A stretch of 64,000 bases of DNA from Streptomyces netropsis (lineage in GTDB: Bacteria > Actinomycetota > Actinomycetes > Streptomycetales > Streptomycetaceae), in contig NZ_JACHJG010000001.1 in assembly GCF_014203545.1 (NCBI RefSeq), forward strand, positions 620,001 to 684,000. The letters are read 5' to 3'. The stretch's first letter is position 1. Every line of letters begins with the position of its first letter. Below the pieces are notes generated by a model that saw only the letters and a program-made list of their open reading frames with translations, was not told the origin of the DNA and did not search any database. The translations under genes and the position numbers were made by a program. Shown piece after piece: positions 15,377 to 24,479 of this stretch.

Positions 15377-16375
15377 CTATTCGCCCTTCGCGGCCGTCAG
15401 GGACTCGATGCGGTTGAGGAAGACGACCCGGCGGTCCGCCGACTTCGCCGGCACCTTCACCGCCGACTCCGAGACCCGCACGAAGGTGACCGCGCTCTTG
15501 AGGTCGCCGGACAGCAGGGCCTTCGTGCGCCGCTCGGTGAGCGTGGGCCGCAGGCCCTTGGCCATGGTGCGCTTCTCCCGGTGGTGCGCGGTGAAGAACA
15601 CCAGCGCACCACCGTCGTCGGTGCGCAGGGCGAACGAGGGGAAGCCGGGGGCCCGCTCGGGGGTGTCGATGAACTCGGTCCAGTAGTTCGGGGTCCGGAC
15701 CCGCTTGCCCCGGTCCTCACGGACCCCCGAGGTCGCCTTGCCCGGGGCGAAGACCGAACCCCGGCCGGTGTGCAGGTAGTCCGTGTACGCCCCGCTCACC
15801 GCGGCGGGGGCCGTGCTCAGGCCCGCGGTCGCACCGGACTTGCCGCCCGCCCCGCCCGTGGCCGGTACCGGCTCGGCCCAACCGTCCTTGTCGGTGGTGA
15901 ACTTCGGTATCTCGTTGTCGCTGAGGATCGACAGATACGCGGCCTTCCACGGATCCTTCGCCCCCGCGCGCGTGAACACCACGAACCAGCGGTTCTTGTC
16001 ACGGTTGCTCCGGGCGTCCGCCACGAAGAACTTCGGCCACCCGGCCATCTTCGGGATCGTGAAGCGGGCGTCCGCCAGCGCCAGGGCGGGATAGCCCGGG
16101 TTGCCGTTCGGCGTCAGCGCCCGCTGGGCCGTGACGTCGGCCTTGCCGATCTCGGCCAGGGCACCGGTCTCGACCCGCTCCACGGCGGCCGGGTCGAGCT
16201 CGCGGTACGCCTCGTTGTAGCCGTCGGTGAAGCGTTCCAGGACCTTCGGGGCCTCAGCCCTGCTCACCGACGGGATGATCTCCCGCTCGCCGTGCACCGT
16301 CATGCACCCGGTCACCGCCAGCAGCGTCGTCGCCGCCAGAGCTGTGGACAGTCGACGGGGCAACCGGCGTCTCAT
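15377..16375 (-). CDS. Lipoprotein of unknown function at the end of the efe cluster
   Basis: This is a 332-residue protein with a lipoprotein signal peptide (MRRRLPRRLSTALAATTLLA, lipobox AVTGC with Cys at 24). The mature part begins MTVHGEREIIPSVSRAEAPK and has a helical first region followed by a beta-rich domain (KNRWFVVFTRAGAKDPWKAA) and a Gly/Ala/Thr linker. It resembles conserved actinobacterial lipoproteins without known function. Its first 122 bases overlap the end of efeU in another frame, so it must be translated by re-initiation or from within efeU. Linkage to efeOBU suggests a surface role connected with iron, but that is inference. Confidence 0.82.
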   Translation of the reverse strand: MRRRLPRRLSTALAATTLLAVTGCMTVHGEREIIPSVSRAEAPKVLERFTDGYNEAYRELDPAAVERVETGALAEIGKADVTAQRALTPNGNPGYPALALADARFTIPKMAGWPKFFVADARSNRDKNRWFVVFTRAGAKDPWKAAYLSILSDNEIPKFTTDKDGWAEPVPATGGAGGKSGATAGLSTAPAAVSGAYTDYLHTGRGSVFAPGKATSGVREDRGKRVRTPNYWTEFIDTPERAPGFPSFALRTDDGGALVFFTAHHREKRTMAKGLRPTLTERRTKALLSGDLKSAVTFVRVSESAVKVPAKSADRRVVFLNRIESLTAAKGE

Positions 16376-17210
16376 CTGGCTTCGACTCCTCGGGGGCTGC
16401 TTGGGACGGCGCAACCCTACCCGGGGCGAAGAAGAAGACAAGGGTGGGGACCAGGTACAGCGCCCACACCGCGACCTGGACCCACGTCGGATCCGGCTGG
16501 AAGTTGAAGATGCCCTTGAGCAGCGTGCCGTACCAGCTGTCGCTCGGGATCTGTGCACTGACGTCGAAGGCCCGGTCGTGCAGCCCCGGCAGGAACTCCG
16601 CCTCCTGCAGATCGTGGAAGCCGTAGGCGAGCACGCCCGCCGCCACGACGATCAGCATCGCGCCGGTCCACGTGAAGAACTTCGCCAGATTGATCCGGAG
16701 CGCGCCGCGGTAGAACAGCCAGCCCAGCACCACCGAGGTGAGCAGACCCAGCACCGCGCCGACCAGTGGCCGTACGCCGTCGTCCGTGGCGTCCACCGCG
16801 GTCCAGATGAACAGCGCGGTCTCCAGGCCCTCGCGGCCCACCGCCAGGAACGCCGTGACGACCAGGGCGGTCGTGCCCATCGCCAGTGCCGCGTCCAGCT
16901 TGCCGTGCAGCTCCCGCTTCAGATGCCGCGCGGTGCGCCGCATCCAGAAGACCATCCAGGTCACCAGGCAGACCGCGACGATCGACAGCGAGCCGCCGAG
17001 CAGCTCCTGCGCCTCGAAGGTCATCGTCCGGGAGCCGAACTGCAGGAGCGCCCCGAAGGCCATGCTGAGCAGCACGGCGGTGCCGATGCCGAGCCAGATG
17101 GGCAACAGCGCGTCCCGGCGCCCGGTCTTCACCAGGTACGCGACGAGGATGCAGACGACCAGGCTGGCCTCCAGCCCCTCGCGCAGGCCGATCAGGTAGT
17201 TGCCGAACAC
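16254..17210 (-). CDS. efeU: EfeU/FTR1-type iron permease
   Basis: This is a 318-residue inner-membrane iron permease with about seven helices. The two REXXE motifs that bind ferric iron are present: REGLE at 10-14 and again at 126-130. It is the channel of the EfeUOB system, fed by EfeO and EfeB upstream on the same strand (gap to efeB 49 bases). The start codon is GTG 17210. The last 40 residues or so are hydrophilic, of low complexity, and overlap the following lipoprotein gene in another frame; an ancestral stop codon may have been lost by frameshift. Confidence 0.92.
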   Translation of the reverse strand: MFGNYLIGLREGLEASLVVCILVAYLVKTGRRDALLPIWLGIGTAVLLSMAFGALLQFGSRTMTFEAQELLGGSLSIVAVCLVTWMVFWMRRTARHLKRELHGKLDAALAMGTTALVVTAFLAVGREGLETALFIWTAVDATDDGVRPLVGAVLGLLTSVVLGWLFYRGALRINLAKFFTWTGAMLIVVAAGVLAYGFHDLQEAEFLPGLHDRAFDVSAQIPSDSWYGTLLKGIFNFQPDPTWVQVAVWALYLVPTLVFFFAPGRVAPSQAAPEESKPDETPVAPSTVHSSGGDDAAGGDRVHDGARRAGDHPVGEQG

Positions 17211-17259
17211 GCGGCTTCCCCTTCCGTTTCAGTGGAAAGACCGTCGATCACGCCGCCGG

Positions 17260-18549
17260 TCACGAGAAGAGTGCCTTGCCCCACCAGTCGCCCTTGTCCC
17301 GGACGCCCGGCGGAACGGCGAAGACGGCCGAACCCACGTGCTGGATGTACTCGTTGAGCGCGTCGTTCCGCGAGAGGCGGGTCTGCACCGGCACGAAGCC
17401 GTCGCGCACGTCGCGCTGGTAGGCCAGGAAGAACAGGCCCGCGTCCAGCCGGCCCAGCCCGTCCGTACCGTCGGTGAAGGAGTAGCCGCGGCGCAGGATG
17501 GTCGCCCCGCCGTTGCTGTCGGGGTGGGCGAGGCGTACGTGCGAGTCCGGCAGCATCGCCTTGAGGTTCGGCTCGTCGCGCTCGCGCTGCTTGCCCTGCG
17601 GGGCACCCTCGACCTTGTCGCGGCCGAAGATGTCCTCCTGCTCCTTGAGCGAGGTCCGGTCCCAGGTCTCGATGTGCATCCGGATGCGGCGGGCGACGAG
17701 GTAGGACCCGTCGACCATCCACTCGGGTCCGTCCTTCTCGCCGACCCAGACGTGCTTGGCGAGGGCGGCCGTGTCGGTGCCCGCGATGTTCCGGGTGCCG
17801 TCCTTGAAGCCCAGCATGTTGCGCGGGGTCTGCGCGTCGGGCGTCGTCGAGGACGTCTTGCCGAAGCCGAGCTGCGACCAGCGGATCGCGACCTTGCCCA
17901 TGCCGATCCGGGCGAGGTTGCGGATCGCGTGCACCGCGACCTGCGGGTCGTCCGCGCAGGCCTGGACGCAGAGGTCGCCGCCGCTGCGGGCCGCGTCGAG
18001 GTTGTCGCCGGGGAACGCGGGCAGGTCGATCAGGGCCTTCGGCCGCCGGGACTTCAGCCCGAAGCGGTCCTTGCCGTCCTTCTCGAAGAGGCCGGGCCCG
18101 ATGCCGAAGGTCAGCGTCAGCCGGGACGGCTTGAGGCCGAGCGCCTCGCCGGTGTCGTCCGGCGGCGCCTCCGGCTGGGTGCCGGCCGTGCCCTCGCCGA
18201 CCTCGTGCCCGGCGGTCATGAGCGCGGCGGCCGCGGTCCACTCCTTGAGCAGGGCGATCAGCGCGTCACGGTCACCGGTCGTCACGTCGAACGCCGCGAA
18301 GTGCAGCCGGTCCTGGACGGGCGTGGCGATGCCCGCCTGGTGGGTGCCGTGGAAGGGCACCGCGTCGCCGCTCAGGGCGGCCGGCACTGCGTCGCTGCCG
18401 GTGCGCAGCGCGGCCGCGGTACCGCCGGCGGCGACGGCGCCGAGCGCGAGCCCGGCACCGCCCCAGCCGATCAGCGAGCGGCGCGAGGGCGCCGTCCCGC
18501 TCTTCGCGGTGGTCTCCGCGGCAGTCTCTGTGGTGGTCTCTTCAGACAT
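17260..18549 (-). CDS. efeB: EfeB Dyp-type heme peroxidase, Tat-exported
   Basis: This is a 429-residue dye-decolourising peroxidase. A twin-arginine signal is visible at residues 22-27 (SRRSLI), followed by a hydrophobic stretch to about 50. The diagnostic GXXDG motif is GFKDG at 247-251 with catalytic Asp 250, and the VARRIRMHIETWD segment follows. In EfeUOB systems the enzyme oxidises ferrous iron or acts on heme outside the membrane. Located 9 bases after efeO and before efeU, it belongs to one operon under the iron box at 19759. Confidence 0.94.
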   Translation of the reverse strand: MSEETTTETAAETTAKSGTAPSRRSLIGWGGAGLALGAVAAGGTAAALRTGSDAVPAALSGDAVPFHGTHQAGIATPVQDRLHFAAFDVTTGDRDALIALLKEWTAAAALMTAGHEVGEGTAGTQPEAPPDDTGEALGLKPSRLTLTFGIGPGLFEKDGKDRFGLKSRRPKALIDLPAFPGDNLDAARSGGDLCVQACADDPQVAVHAIRNLARIGMGKVAIRWSQLGFGKTSSTTPDAQTPRNMLGFKDGTRNIAGTDTAALAKHVWVGEKDGPEWMVDGSYLVARRIRMHIETWDRTSLKEQEDIFGRDKVEGAPQGKQRERDEPNLKAMLPDSHVRLAHPDSNGGATILRRGYSFTDGTDGLGRLDAGLFFLAYQRDVRDGFVPVQTRLSRNDALNEYIQHVGSAVFAVPPGVRDKGDWWGKALFS

Positions 18550-18558
18550 CCGGACCCC

Positions 18559-19695
18559 CTACTTGGCGACGACGGCGGCGAGCTTGGACAGCGGCTCCGC
18601 GAGCGCGTTGACCGCGTCGGAGAGCTTCTTGCGGTCGTCCTTGCCGACGGTGTCGGTGTCGTACGACTTGAAGCCGTCGCCCTCGCGGTACTCGTCGAGC
18701 AGCTTCTTCAGACCGGCGAACTGCTTGTCCAGCTCCTTGGCGAGCGCCGCGTCGTTCTTGGCGGCGACCGGCTTCAGCAGCTCGTAGGACTTCTCGGCGC
18801 CCTCCACGTTGGCGTGGAAGTCGACCAGGTCGGTGTGGCTGTAGCGCTCCTCCTCGCCGGTCACCTTGCCGGTGGCCACCTCATCGAGCAGCTCCTTGGC
18901 GCCGTTGGCCATGCTGGTCGGGGTGATCTCGGCGGTGCCGACGCGCTTCTGCCAGTCCTTGAGGTCGGCCATCAGCTGGTCGGCCAGCTTCTTGTCGTCC
19001 TCAGTGATCTTCTTGTCGTCCCAGAGGGACTTCTCCAGCTTGTGCCAGCCGGTCCACTTCTGGCCCTTCTCCAGGCCGTCCTCGCGGACGTCGACCTTCG
19101 GGTCGATGTCGCCGAAGGACTCGGCGACCGGCTCGGTGCGCTCCCAGCCGATGCGGGAGGGGGCGTAGAGCTTCTTCGCCTCGTCGAGGTCGTCCTTCTT
19201 GACCGCGTCGACGAACTTCTGGGCGGCGGGGATCGTCTCCTCGGCCTGCGCCAGGACGTACTTGCGGTACTCCGCGACGGCCTTGTCCAGCTCCGGGTCG
19301 CGCTTCTTCGGCGCACCGCCGCCGGTGGCGGTGATCTTCTGCCGGATGCCGTCGCCCTTCATGCCGGGCTTGCACGCGATCTCGTACGAGCCGGCCTTGA
19401 TCTCGGCGGCGATCTCCACCTTGGTGCCGGGGCCTATGTTCTCGCGCTCGGTCACGATGCGGTCGCCCGGGGCGTAGACGTAGACCTCGGTGACCTTGTC
19501 GCCCTTGTTCTTGACGGCGAGCTTCACATGGCCGGCCGGGAAGGAGGACTTGGAGACCTCGCACTTGTCGTCGGAGGCCGTGACCTTGATCGCGTCGGAG
19601 CCCTCGGCGTCCGACTTCTCGGCACAGCCGGACACGGCGGTCAGGGCCGCCACGGCCGAAACGGCGGCGACGACGGAGGAGCGGAGGACGCGCAT
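18559..19695 (-). CDS. efeO: EfeO iron-binding lipoprotein (cupredoxin plus M75 domain)
   Basis: This is a 378-residue periplasm-side component of EfeUOB. A lipoprotein signal ends at C24 (AVSGC). An N-terminal cupredoxin-like domain follows (residues 35-125, with ACKPGM near its end), then a helical peptidase-M75/imelysin-like domain with the HXXE metal motif in GWHKLEKSLW. It binds iron and delivers it to EfeU. The ATG at 19695 has GGAG upstream and lies 63 bases downstream of an iron box. The gene is first in efeO-efeB-efeU-lipoprotein. Confidence 0.94.
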   Translation of the reverse strand: MRVLRSSVVAAVSAVAALTAVSGCAEKSDAEGSDAIKVTASDDKCEVSKSSFPAGHVKLAVKNKGDKVTEVYVYAPGDRIVTERENIGPGTKVEIAAEIKAGSYEIACKPGMKGDGIRQKITATGGGAPKKRDPELDKAVAEYRKYVLAQAEETIPAAQKFVDAVKKDDLDEAKKLYAPSRIGWERTEPVAESFGDIDPKVDVREDGLEKGQKWTGWHKLEKSLWDDKKITEDDKKLADQLMADLKDWQKRVGTAEITPTSMANGAKELLDEVATGKVTGEEERYSHTDLVDFHANVEGAEKSYELLKPVAAKNDAALAKELDKQFAGLKKLLDEYREGDGFKSYDTDTVGKDDRKKLSDAVNALAEPLSKLAAVVAK

Positions 19696-19758
19696 GGAAG
19701 CTCCAGGCTTGTGGACGGGGGGCGGAAACAGGGCATGGCTGAATTAAGCCGCCTCAAC

Positions 19759-19777
19759 TTATCTGAGGCTTGCCTAA
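19759..19777. promoter_or_regulatory. Iron box (DmdR/IdeR operator) before efeO
   Basis: TTATCTGAGGCTTGCCTAA matches 14 of 19 positions of the DtxR-family consensus TTAGGTTAGGCTAACCTAA. It lies between hmuV and efeO, 63 bases before the efeO ATG, so iron-loaded DmdR should repress efeOBU here. Confidence 0.85.
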
Positions 19778-19826
19778 ATAGTTCCCATGGGGGTCCGTGA
19801 TCCTGCTCTCACGAGGCAAAGTCTCG

Positions 19827-20699
19827 TCAATCCCGGCACGGCACCACCAGGGGCCCGCCGGTTCGCGGATGCGGAATCACTTCTACCGGTTGTTGGTATA
19901 CACGACCGAGCAGCTCCGGTGCGAAGATACGACCGGGCGGGCCGTCGGCGGCGATGCGGCCCTCGTGCAGCACGGCCACCCGGTCCGCGTACGCACCGGC
20001 GAGTCCGAGGTCGTGCAGGACGACGACCACCGCGGCCCCGGCCGCGGCCCGCTCCCGGCAGATCCTCAGCACCAGTTCCTGGTGGCGCAGGTCCAGCGCG
20101 GCCGTCGGCTCGTCGAGCAGCAGCACCGGGGTCCGCTGCGCGAGGACCCGGGCCAGTGCCACCCGGGCCCGCTCACCCCCGGAGAGCGCCGAGAACGGCC
20201 GGGCGGCGAAACCGGTCACCTCCGCCGCGGCCATCGCCGCCCGTACCGCCTCCTCGTCCTCGTCCTCCGCGGCCGTCCCCGCCCAGGGTGCGCGCCCCAT
20301 CCGCACGACCTCCTCGACCGCGAAGGGGAACGACAGCGCCGCCGACTGCGGCAGCACGGCCCGGCGCAGCGCCAGTTCACCGGCCGTCCACGCCCGCGCG
20401 GGCCGCCCGTCGATCCGCACCTCGCCGGACTCGGGCGTCAGATCGCAGGCGAGCGCGGCCAGCAGCGTCGACTTCCCGGCGCCGTTCGGCCCGACGAGCG
20501 CCAGCACCTCGCCCGCCGCGACGTTCACATCGACCCCGTCCAGGACGGTGCGAGCACCCAACCGCACTCTCACGTCCCGGGTTTCGGCCAGCACGGTGCC
20601 CGGCGGCACGGGGGCCGGCAGCCGACGGGTGCGGGCGGTGAAGAGGGTGCGGAGCACGGTCGCCGTCCTTGTGGCTGACGGGTGGTGAGGGGGTGTCAT
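19827..20699 (-). CDS. hmuV: Heme ABC transporter ATP-binding protein HmuV
   Basis: This is a 290-residue ABC ATPase. It has Walker A GPNGAGKST at 70-78, the signature LSGGERARVALARVLA and Walker B VLLLDEPTAALDLRHQ, with a final H-loop VVVLHDLGLA. The helical segment FPFAVEEVVRMGRAPW is typical of siderophore and heme importers. Its ATG at 20699 overlaps the stop codon of the permease gene (ATGA). It powers the HmuU permease; about 35 residues of extra N-terminus precede the usual start of homology. Confidence 0.93.
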   Translation of the reverse strand: MTPPHHPSATRTATVLRTLFTARTRRLPAPVPPGTVLAETRDVRVRLGARTVLDGVDVNVAAGEVLALVGPNGAGKSTLLAALACDLTPESGEVRIDGRPARAWTAGELALRRAVLPQSAALSFPFAVEEVVRMGRAPWAGTAAEDEDEEAVRAAMAAAEVTGFAARPFSALSGGERARVALARVLAQRTPVLLLDEPTAALDLRHQELVLRICRERAAAGAAVVVVLHDLGLAGAYADRVAVLHEGRIAADGPPGRIFAPELLGRVYQQPVEVIPHPRTGGPLVVPCRD

Positions 20700-21781
20700 G
20701 CCCATCCCCCCTGCTTGCGTCGTGTCTTCCTCAACAGCCAGAAGAAGAAGGGGCTGCCGAAGAGGGCCGTCAGTACGCCCAGCGGCAGTTCCGCCGGCTG
20801 GGCGGCCGTGCGGGCCGCGAGGTCGGCGGCGACGAGGACGAGCGCGCCGCCCAGGGCGCTGCCCGGTACGAGGAAGCGGTGGGCGGGGCCCGCCGCCATG
20901 CGGAGCAGGTGCGGGACCAGCAGGCCGACGAAGGAGATGATGCCGGCCACCGCGACCGCCGCGGCCGTCAGCAGCGCGACGACCAGGACCAGCACGAGGC
21001 GCAGCCGTTCGACGTCCACCCCCAGATGGCGGGCGGGGCGCTCGCCGAGCGCGAGCAGATCCAGCTTCCGCGCGTACAGCGGTGCCACGGCCAGTCCGGC
21101 CAGCGCGCACGGCAGCACCGCGAGCACCTTCGGCCAGGTCGCCTGCGCGAGCGAGCCGAGCTGCCAGAAGGTGATCTGTGTGAGCTGCGCGTTGTCGGCG
21201 AAGAAGATGAACAGGCCGATGAGCGCGCCCGCGAACGCGTTCACGGCGATGCCCGTGAGGATGAGGGTGACCACCTCGGTCCGGCCGCCCGATCGCGACA
21301 GCGTGTAGACGATCAGGACCGTGACCAGCCCGGCGGCGAACGCGCAGGCCGTCACCGTCCAGGTGCCGAGGAAGTTCAGCCCCAGCGCGATCGCGCCGAC
21401 CGCCCCGACCGCCGCCCCCGCCGAGATGCCGATGACGCCGGGCTCGGCGAGCGGATTGCCGAACACGCCCTGCATCAGCGCCCCGGCGCACCCCAGCGAC
21501 GCCCCCACCAGCAGCGCGAGCACCAGCCGGGGCAGCCGGACGTTCCACAGCACGCTCTCGCCGACCCGGTCCAGCGCGGCTGTGCCGAGCCCGAGCCGGT
21601 GTGCCACCGACCCGAGGACGTCGCCGACCGGGATCCCGTACGCGCCGACGCCCGCCGAGAGGAGACAGAGCAGGATCAGGGCCGCGGCCATCGCGCAGAC
21701 GAGGGCGGTGGCGCGGCCGCGGCGGCGGGTGGGCTGCCCGGCGGGCGCGGCCGGATCGACGGCCCTGGCCAGTACGGCCAT
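20696..21781 (-). CDS. hmuU: FecCD-family heme ABC permease HmuU
   Basis: This is a 361-residue integral membrane permease of the BtuC/FecCD type with about ten helices. Family blocks seen include RLPRLVLALLVGASLGCAGA, GNPLAEPGVIGISAGAAVGA and VAGIISFVGLLVPHLLRMAA. It probably forms the homodimeric channel for heme. It starts one base after the hmuT stop codon and overlaps hmuV by four bases, so hmuT-hmuU-hmuV is a tight operon. Confidence 0.93.
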   Translation of the reverse strand: MAVLARAVDPAAPAGQPTRRRGRATALVCAMAAALILLCLLSAGVGAYGIPVGDVLGSVAHRLGLGTAALDRVGESVLWNVRLPRLVLALLVGASLGCAGALMQGVFGNPLAEPGVIGISAGAAVGAVGAIALGLNFLGTWTVTACAFAAGLVTVLIVYTLSRSGGRTEVVTLILTGIAVNAFAGALIGLFIFFADNAQLTQITFWQLGSLAQATWPKVLAVLPCALAGLAVAPLYARKLDLLALGERPARHLGVDVERLRLVLVLVVALLTAAAVAVAGIISFVGLLVPHLLRMAAGPAHRFLVPGSALGGALVLVAADLAARTAAQPAELPLGVLTALFGSPFFFWLLRKTRRKQGGWA

Positions 21782-21782
21782 G

Positions 21783-22832
21783 TCACTCGCCTCCGGAGTG
21801 GAGCTGCCGGACGAGGGAGCCGAGCACCTCGTCCGTGCGCGGGCCGAAGTTGAGGAGCACACCGTCGTCGACGGAGGCGATCCGGCGGTCCATGCCCGCC
21901 GGGGTCTCCCCGACACCGGGGATCTTCACCAGGCCGTCCACACCGCCGACCGAGTCGAGTCCCTTCGTCATCACGAGGATCACATCGGGTGCGGCCTTGA
22001 CGAGGGCCTCGCTCGTGATGGGGGTGAAGTCCTTCTTCAGCCCCGACTCCTTGCCCGCGTCGACGCCGCCCGCCGCCTCGATGAGCGAGTCGGCGCCGGA
22101 GCCCGCGCCACCCAGGAGGTAGACGGCGGCCGAGCCGCGCAGATAGAGGAAGGCGACCCGCGGCTTCCGGCCGTCGCCGTGCGGGATGCCCTTCTCGGCC
22201 GCCCGGAGCCGCTGCTCGGTGCGCCGGCGCAGCTCGTCGCCCGCGGCGCGGACGCCGAGCGCGGCGGCCACCTTGTCGATGCGGGTGCCGACGTCGTCGA
22301 GCTTCTTCGCCGGGTCGAGGACGACGAGCGGGATGCCGGCGGCGCGGATCTGGCCGATGGCCTCGGCGGGCCCGTTGGTGGTTTCGGCCAGTACGAGCGT
22401 GGGTTTGAGCGACAGCACGCTCTCCGCGGAGACGTCGTGCGCCCGGGTGACCACGGGCAGCTTCCGCGCCTGCTCGAACGTGGCGGTGACGTCCCGGCCG
22501 ACGACGTCGCCGCCGAGGCCGAGGGTGAAGACGATCTCGGAGAGCGAGCCGGTCAGGGGCACGATCCGGTCCGTGGAGCGCACGGTGACCTCGCGTCCGT
22601 CGGCGGACCGGACGGTGACGGGCAGCCGGGGCCGGGGCTCCTTCGCGAGGGGTTCGATCCGGTCGGCCGCCGCTCTCCGCCCGCCCCCGGAGTCACCTCC
22701 GCCCCCGGAACCACCCGTCGAACCACAGCCGGTGAGCCCTACAACAATGGCCAGAAGTGACAGCAGGGCGGCGAGTACGCCGAGATGGCGTGGGGTACGT
22801 ACCGGTGTACCCGCGGACTGCCGTTGAAGCAC
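21783..22832 (-). CDS. hmuT: Heme-binding lipoprotein HmuT
   Basis: This is a 349-residue solute-binding protein of the helical-backbone class. A lipoprotein signal ends at C36 (GLTGC), followed by a Gly/Ser linker and two lobes. TDRIVPLTGSLSEIVFTLGL and VVTRAHDVSAESVLSLKPTL are typical of heme and siderophore binding proteins. The GTG start at 22832 lies 51 bases from the iron box at 22884-22902. Neighbouring HtaA proteins and heme oxygenase make heme the probable ligand rather than a siderophore. Confidence 0.92.
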   Translation of the reverse strand: MLQRQSAGTPVRTPRHLGVLAALLSLLAIVVGLTGCGSTGGSGGGGDSGGGRRAAADRIEPLAKEPRPRLPVTVRSADGREVTVRSTDRIVPLTGSLSEIVFTLGLGGDVVGRDVTATFEQARKLPVVTRAHDVSAESVLSLKPTLVLAETTNGPAEAIGQIRAAGIPLVVLDPAKKLDDVGTRIDKVAAALGVRAAGDELRRRTEQRLRAAEKGIPHGDGRKPRVAFLYLRGSAAVYLLGGAGSGADSLIEAAGGVDAGKESGLKKDFTPITSEALVKAAPDVILVMTKGLDSVGGVDGLVKIPGVGETPAGMDRRIASVDDGVLLNFGPRTDEVLGSLVRQLHSGGE

Positions 22833-22883
22833 GGTTCCTGCCTTTCGCTCCGGCCGGGGGTTTCCGACCTGATGGGACGTAGC

Positions 22884-22902
22884 TTAGGTTAGCCTTACCT
22901 AA
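22884..22902. promoter_or_regulatory. Iron box between hmuT and the first HtaA gene
   Basis: TTAGGTTAGCCTTACCTAA matches the DmdR/IdeR consensus at 17 of 19 positions. It sits in the short divergent region, so one repressor site can control both hmuTUV and the HtaA genes. Confidence 0.93.
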
Positions 22903-22973
22903 ATCGCCACGGCCCCCTCGCGTCGAGGATGCGCTGCGCGATGTCTGCCGTCCTGCCCGGAAGGGGCCCTTCG

Positions 22974-24419
22974 ATGCTGCCCTCCAGACCTGCCCGCGCA
23001 CCCGTGGCCGTGCTCCTCGCGGTGCTGTCGGCGGTCCTGCTGTCCCCGGCCGCCGCGCGGGCGGCGGAGCGCCACGAGGTCTCCGGCGGGCGCCTGGACT
23101 GGGGCATCAAGTCCTCCTTCCAGAGCTATGTCACCGGCCCGGTGGCCCAGGGGAGTTGGGAGCTCCAGGGCGGTGCGGCGACCGTCGGCGACAGCAGATT
23201 CCGCTTCCACTCCGCCCAGGGCACCTACGACCCTGACACCGGTGACTTCGAGGCGGGCTTCTCCGGCGCGGTGCACTTCACCGGCCACAAGAAGCCGGAC
23301 GGTTCCCATGAACTCGACCTCACCATCAGCCGCCCCACGGTCCGCATCAAGGGCGGCAACGGCACCCTCCAGGCCGACATGACCAGCAAGGCGAAGGGGA
23401 CGGGCCGAGTCACGACGGCCACCGACGTCCCCTTCGCCTCGCTCGACCTCACCGGTGTGAACCTCCGCGGCGGCGGCACCGCCGTCACCCTCGCCGGCAT
23501 CCCCGCCACGCTCACCGCGCGGGGCGCCGAGGCCTTCGCCGGCTACTACACCGCCGGTACACCGCTGGACCCCGTCGGCCTCTCGGCCGACGTCGTGGCC
23601 GCCGCGAAGCCGACCCCGGGCGCCAGTCCTTCCGCGTCCGAGGAGGCGAGGGGAAAGCCGTCCGCCAAGGGCGACTTCACGGGCGCGGCCGTCGACTGGG
23701 GCGTCCGCCGTACGTTCCGCGAGTACGTCACCGGCTCCATCGCCCAGGGCTCCTGGAAGCTGAGCGACGGCGCCCAGGACGGCGGCGCGCTGTTCCGCTT
23801 CCCGCGCGGCAAGGGCTCCTACGACCGCGGGTCCGGCGACGACGCGAAACCCACGCTCGACGCGGCCTTCGAAGGCACCCTCCGCTTCACCGGCAAGGAC
23901 CTCGACCTCGCGCTGAGCGGGATCCGGGTCGCGGTGAAGGACGGCAAGGGCACCCTGACGGCGGACGTGACCCGGGGCGGGACCAGCGCGGAGAAGGACG
24001 TCGCGCTCGTCACCTTCGACGCCGCGGAGCTCGCGGAGAAGGACGGCCTCGCGTCCGTCACGGAGGCCCCGGCGAAGCTCACGGCGGCCGGTGCGAAGGC
24101 GTTCGGCGGCATGTACCAGGAGGGCGCCGCCATGGATCCGCTCTCGCTCGCCGTCCCCCTCGACGCCAAGGCGAAGCTCCCGGCCCTGCCCGACCTCGGT
24201 AGCGCACCGAAGCCTTCCGCGGCCGCCGCCGCGAAGGGCCGGACCGAGCCCGTGGCCGAGGCCGGCTCGTCGTCCTCCTTCCCCGTCCTCCCGGTCACCG
24301 CGGCGGGCGTCGGAGCCCTGCTCGTGGCCGGCGCGGCCCTCGCCGTGGTGCGCAAGCGCCGCACCACGGCCGCCACCTCGTCCCCGTCCCCGGCCGAGCC
24401 GCCGGCACCCCGGGCCTGA
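22974..24419 (+). CDS. htaA: HtaA-type heme-binding surface protein, two HtaA domains
   Basis: This is a 481-residue exported protein from ATG 22974 (AAGGGG upstream; ATGs at 22929 and 22941 are possible). A signal peptide covers residues 1-30. Two HtaA domains follow, each beginning with a WG motif (LDWGIKSSFQSYVTGPVAQG near 40 and VDWGVRRTFREYVTGSIAQG near 240); in corynebacteria such domains take heme from hemoglobin. A C-terminal membrane helix (VTAAGVGALLVAGAALAVV) with a basic tail anchors it. There is no LPXTG or LAXTG site. It precedes a paralogue by 60 bases and shares the iron box with hmuT. Confidence 0.9.
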   Translation: MLPSRPARAPVAVLLAVLSAVLLSPAAARAAERHEVSGGRLDWGIKSSFQSYVTGPVAQGSWELQGGAATVGDSRFRFHSAQGTYDPDTGDFEAGFSGAVHFTGHKKPDGSHELDLTISRPTVRIKGGNGTLQADMTSKAKGTGRVTTATDVPFASLDLTGVNLRGGGTAVTLAGIPATLTARGAEAFAGYYTAGTPLDPVGLSADVVAAAKPTPGASPSASEEARGKPSAKGDFTGAAVDWGVRRTFREYVTGSIAQGSWKLSDGAQDGGALFRFPRGKGSYDRGSGDDAKPTLDAAFEGTLRFTGKDLDLALSGIRVAVKDGKGTLTADVTRGGTSAEKDVALVTFDAAELAEKDGLASVTEAPAKLTAAGAKAFGGMYQEGAAMDPLSLAVPLDAKAKLPALPDLGSAPKPSAAAAAKGRTEPVAEAGSSSSFPVLPVTAAGVGALLVAGAALAVVRKRRTTAATSSPSPAEPPAPRA

Positions 24420-24479
24420 CCTGCCCGGTCCACGCGGCGCGACCGTCCTTCACCCCCGTACACAAGGAGAGAACCCACG

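Noticed and set aside
22929..22973. Earlier start for the first HtaA gene
   Set aside because: ATG 22929 and 22941 lack a properly spaced ribosome-binding site, and the extra residues do not belong to a signal peptide; ATG 22974 has AAGGGG upstream.
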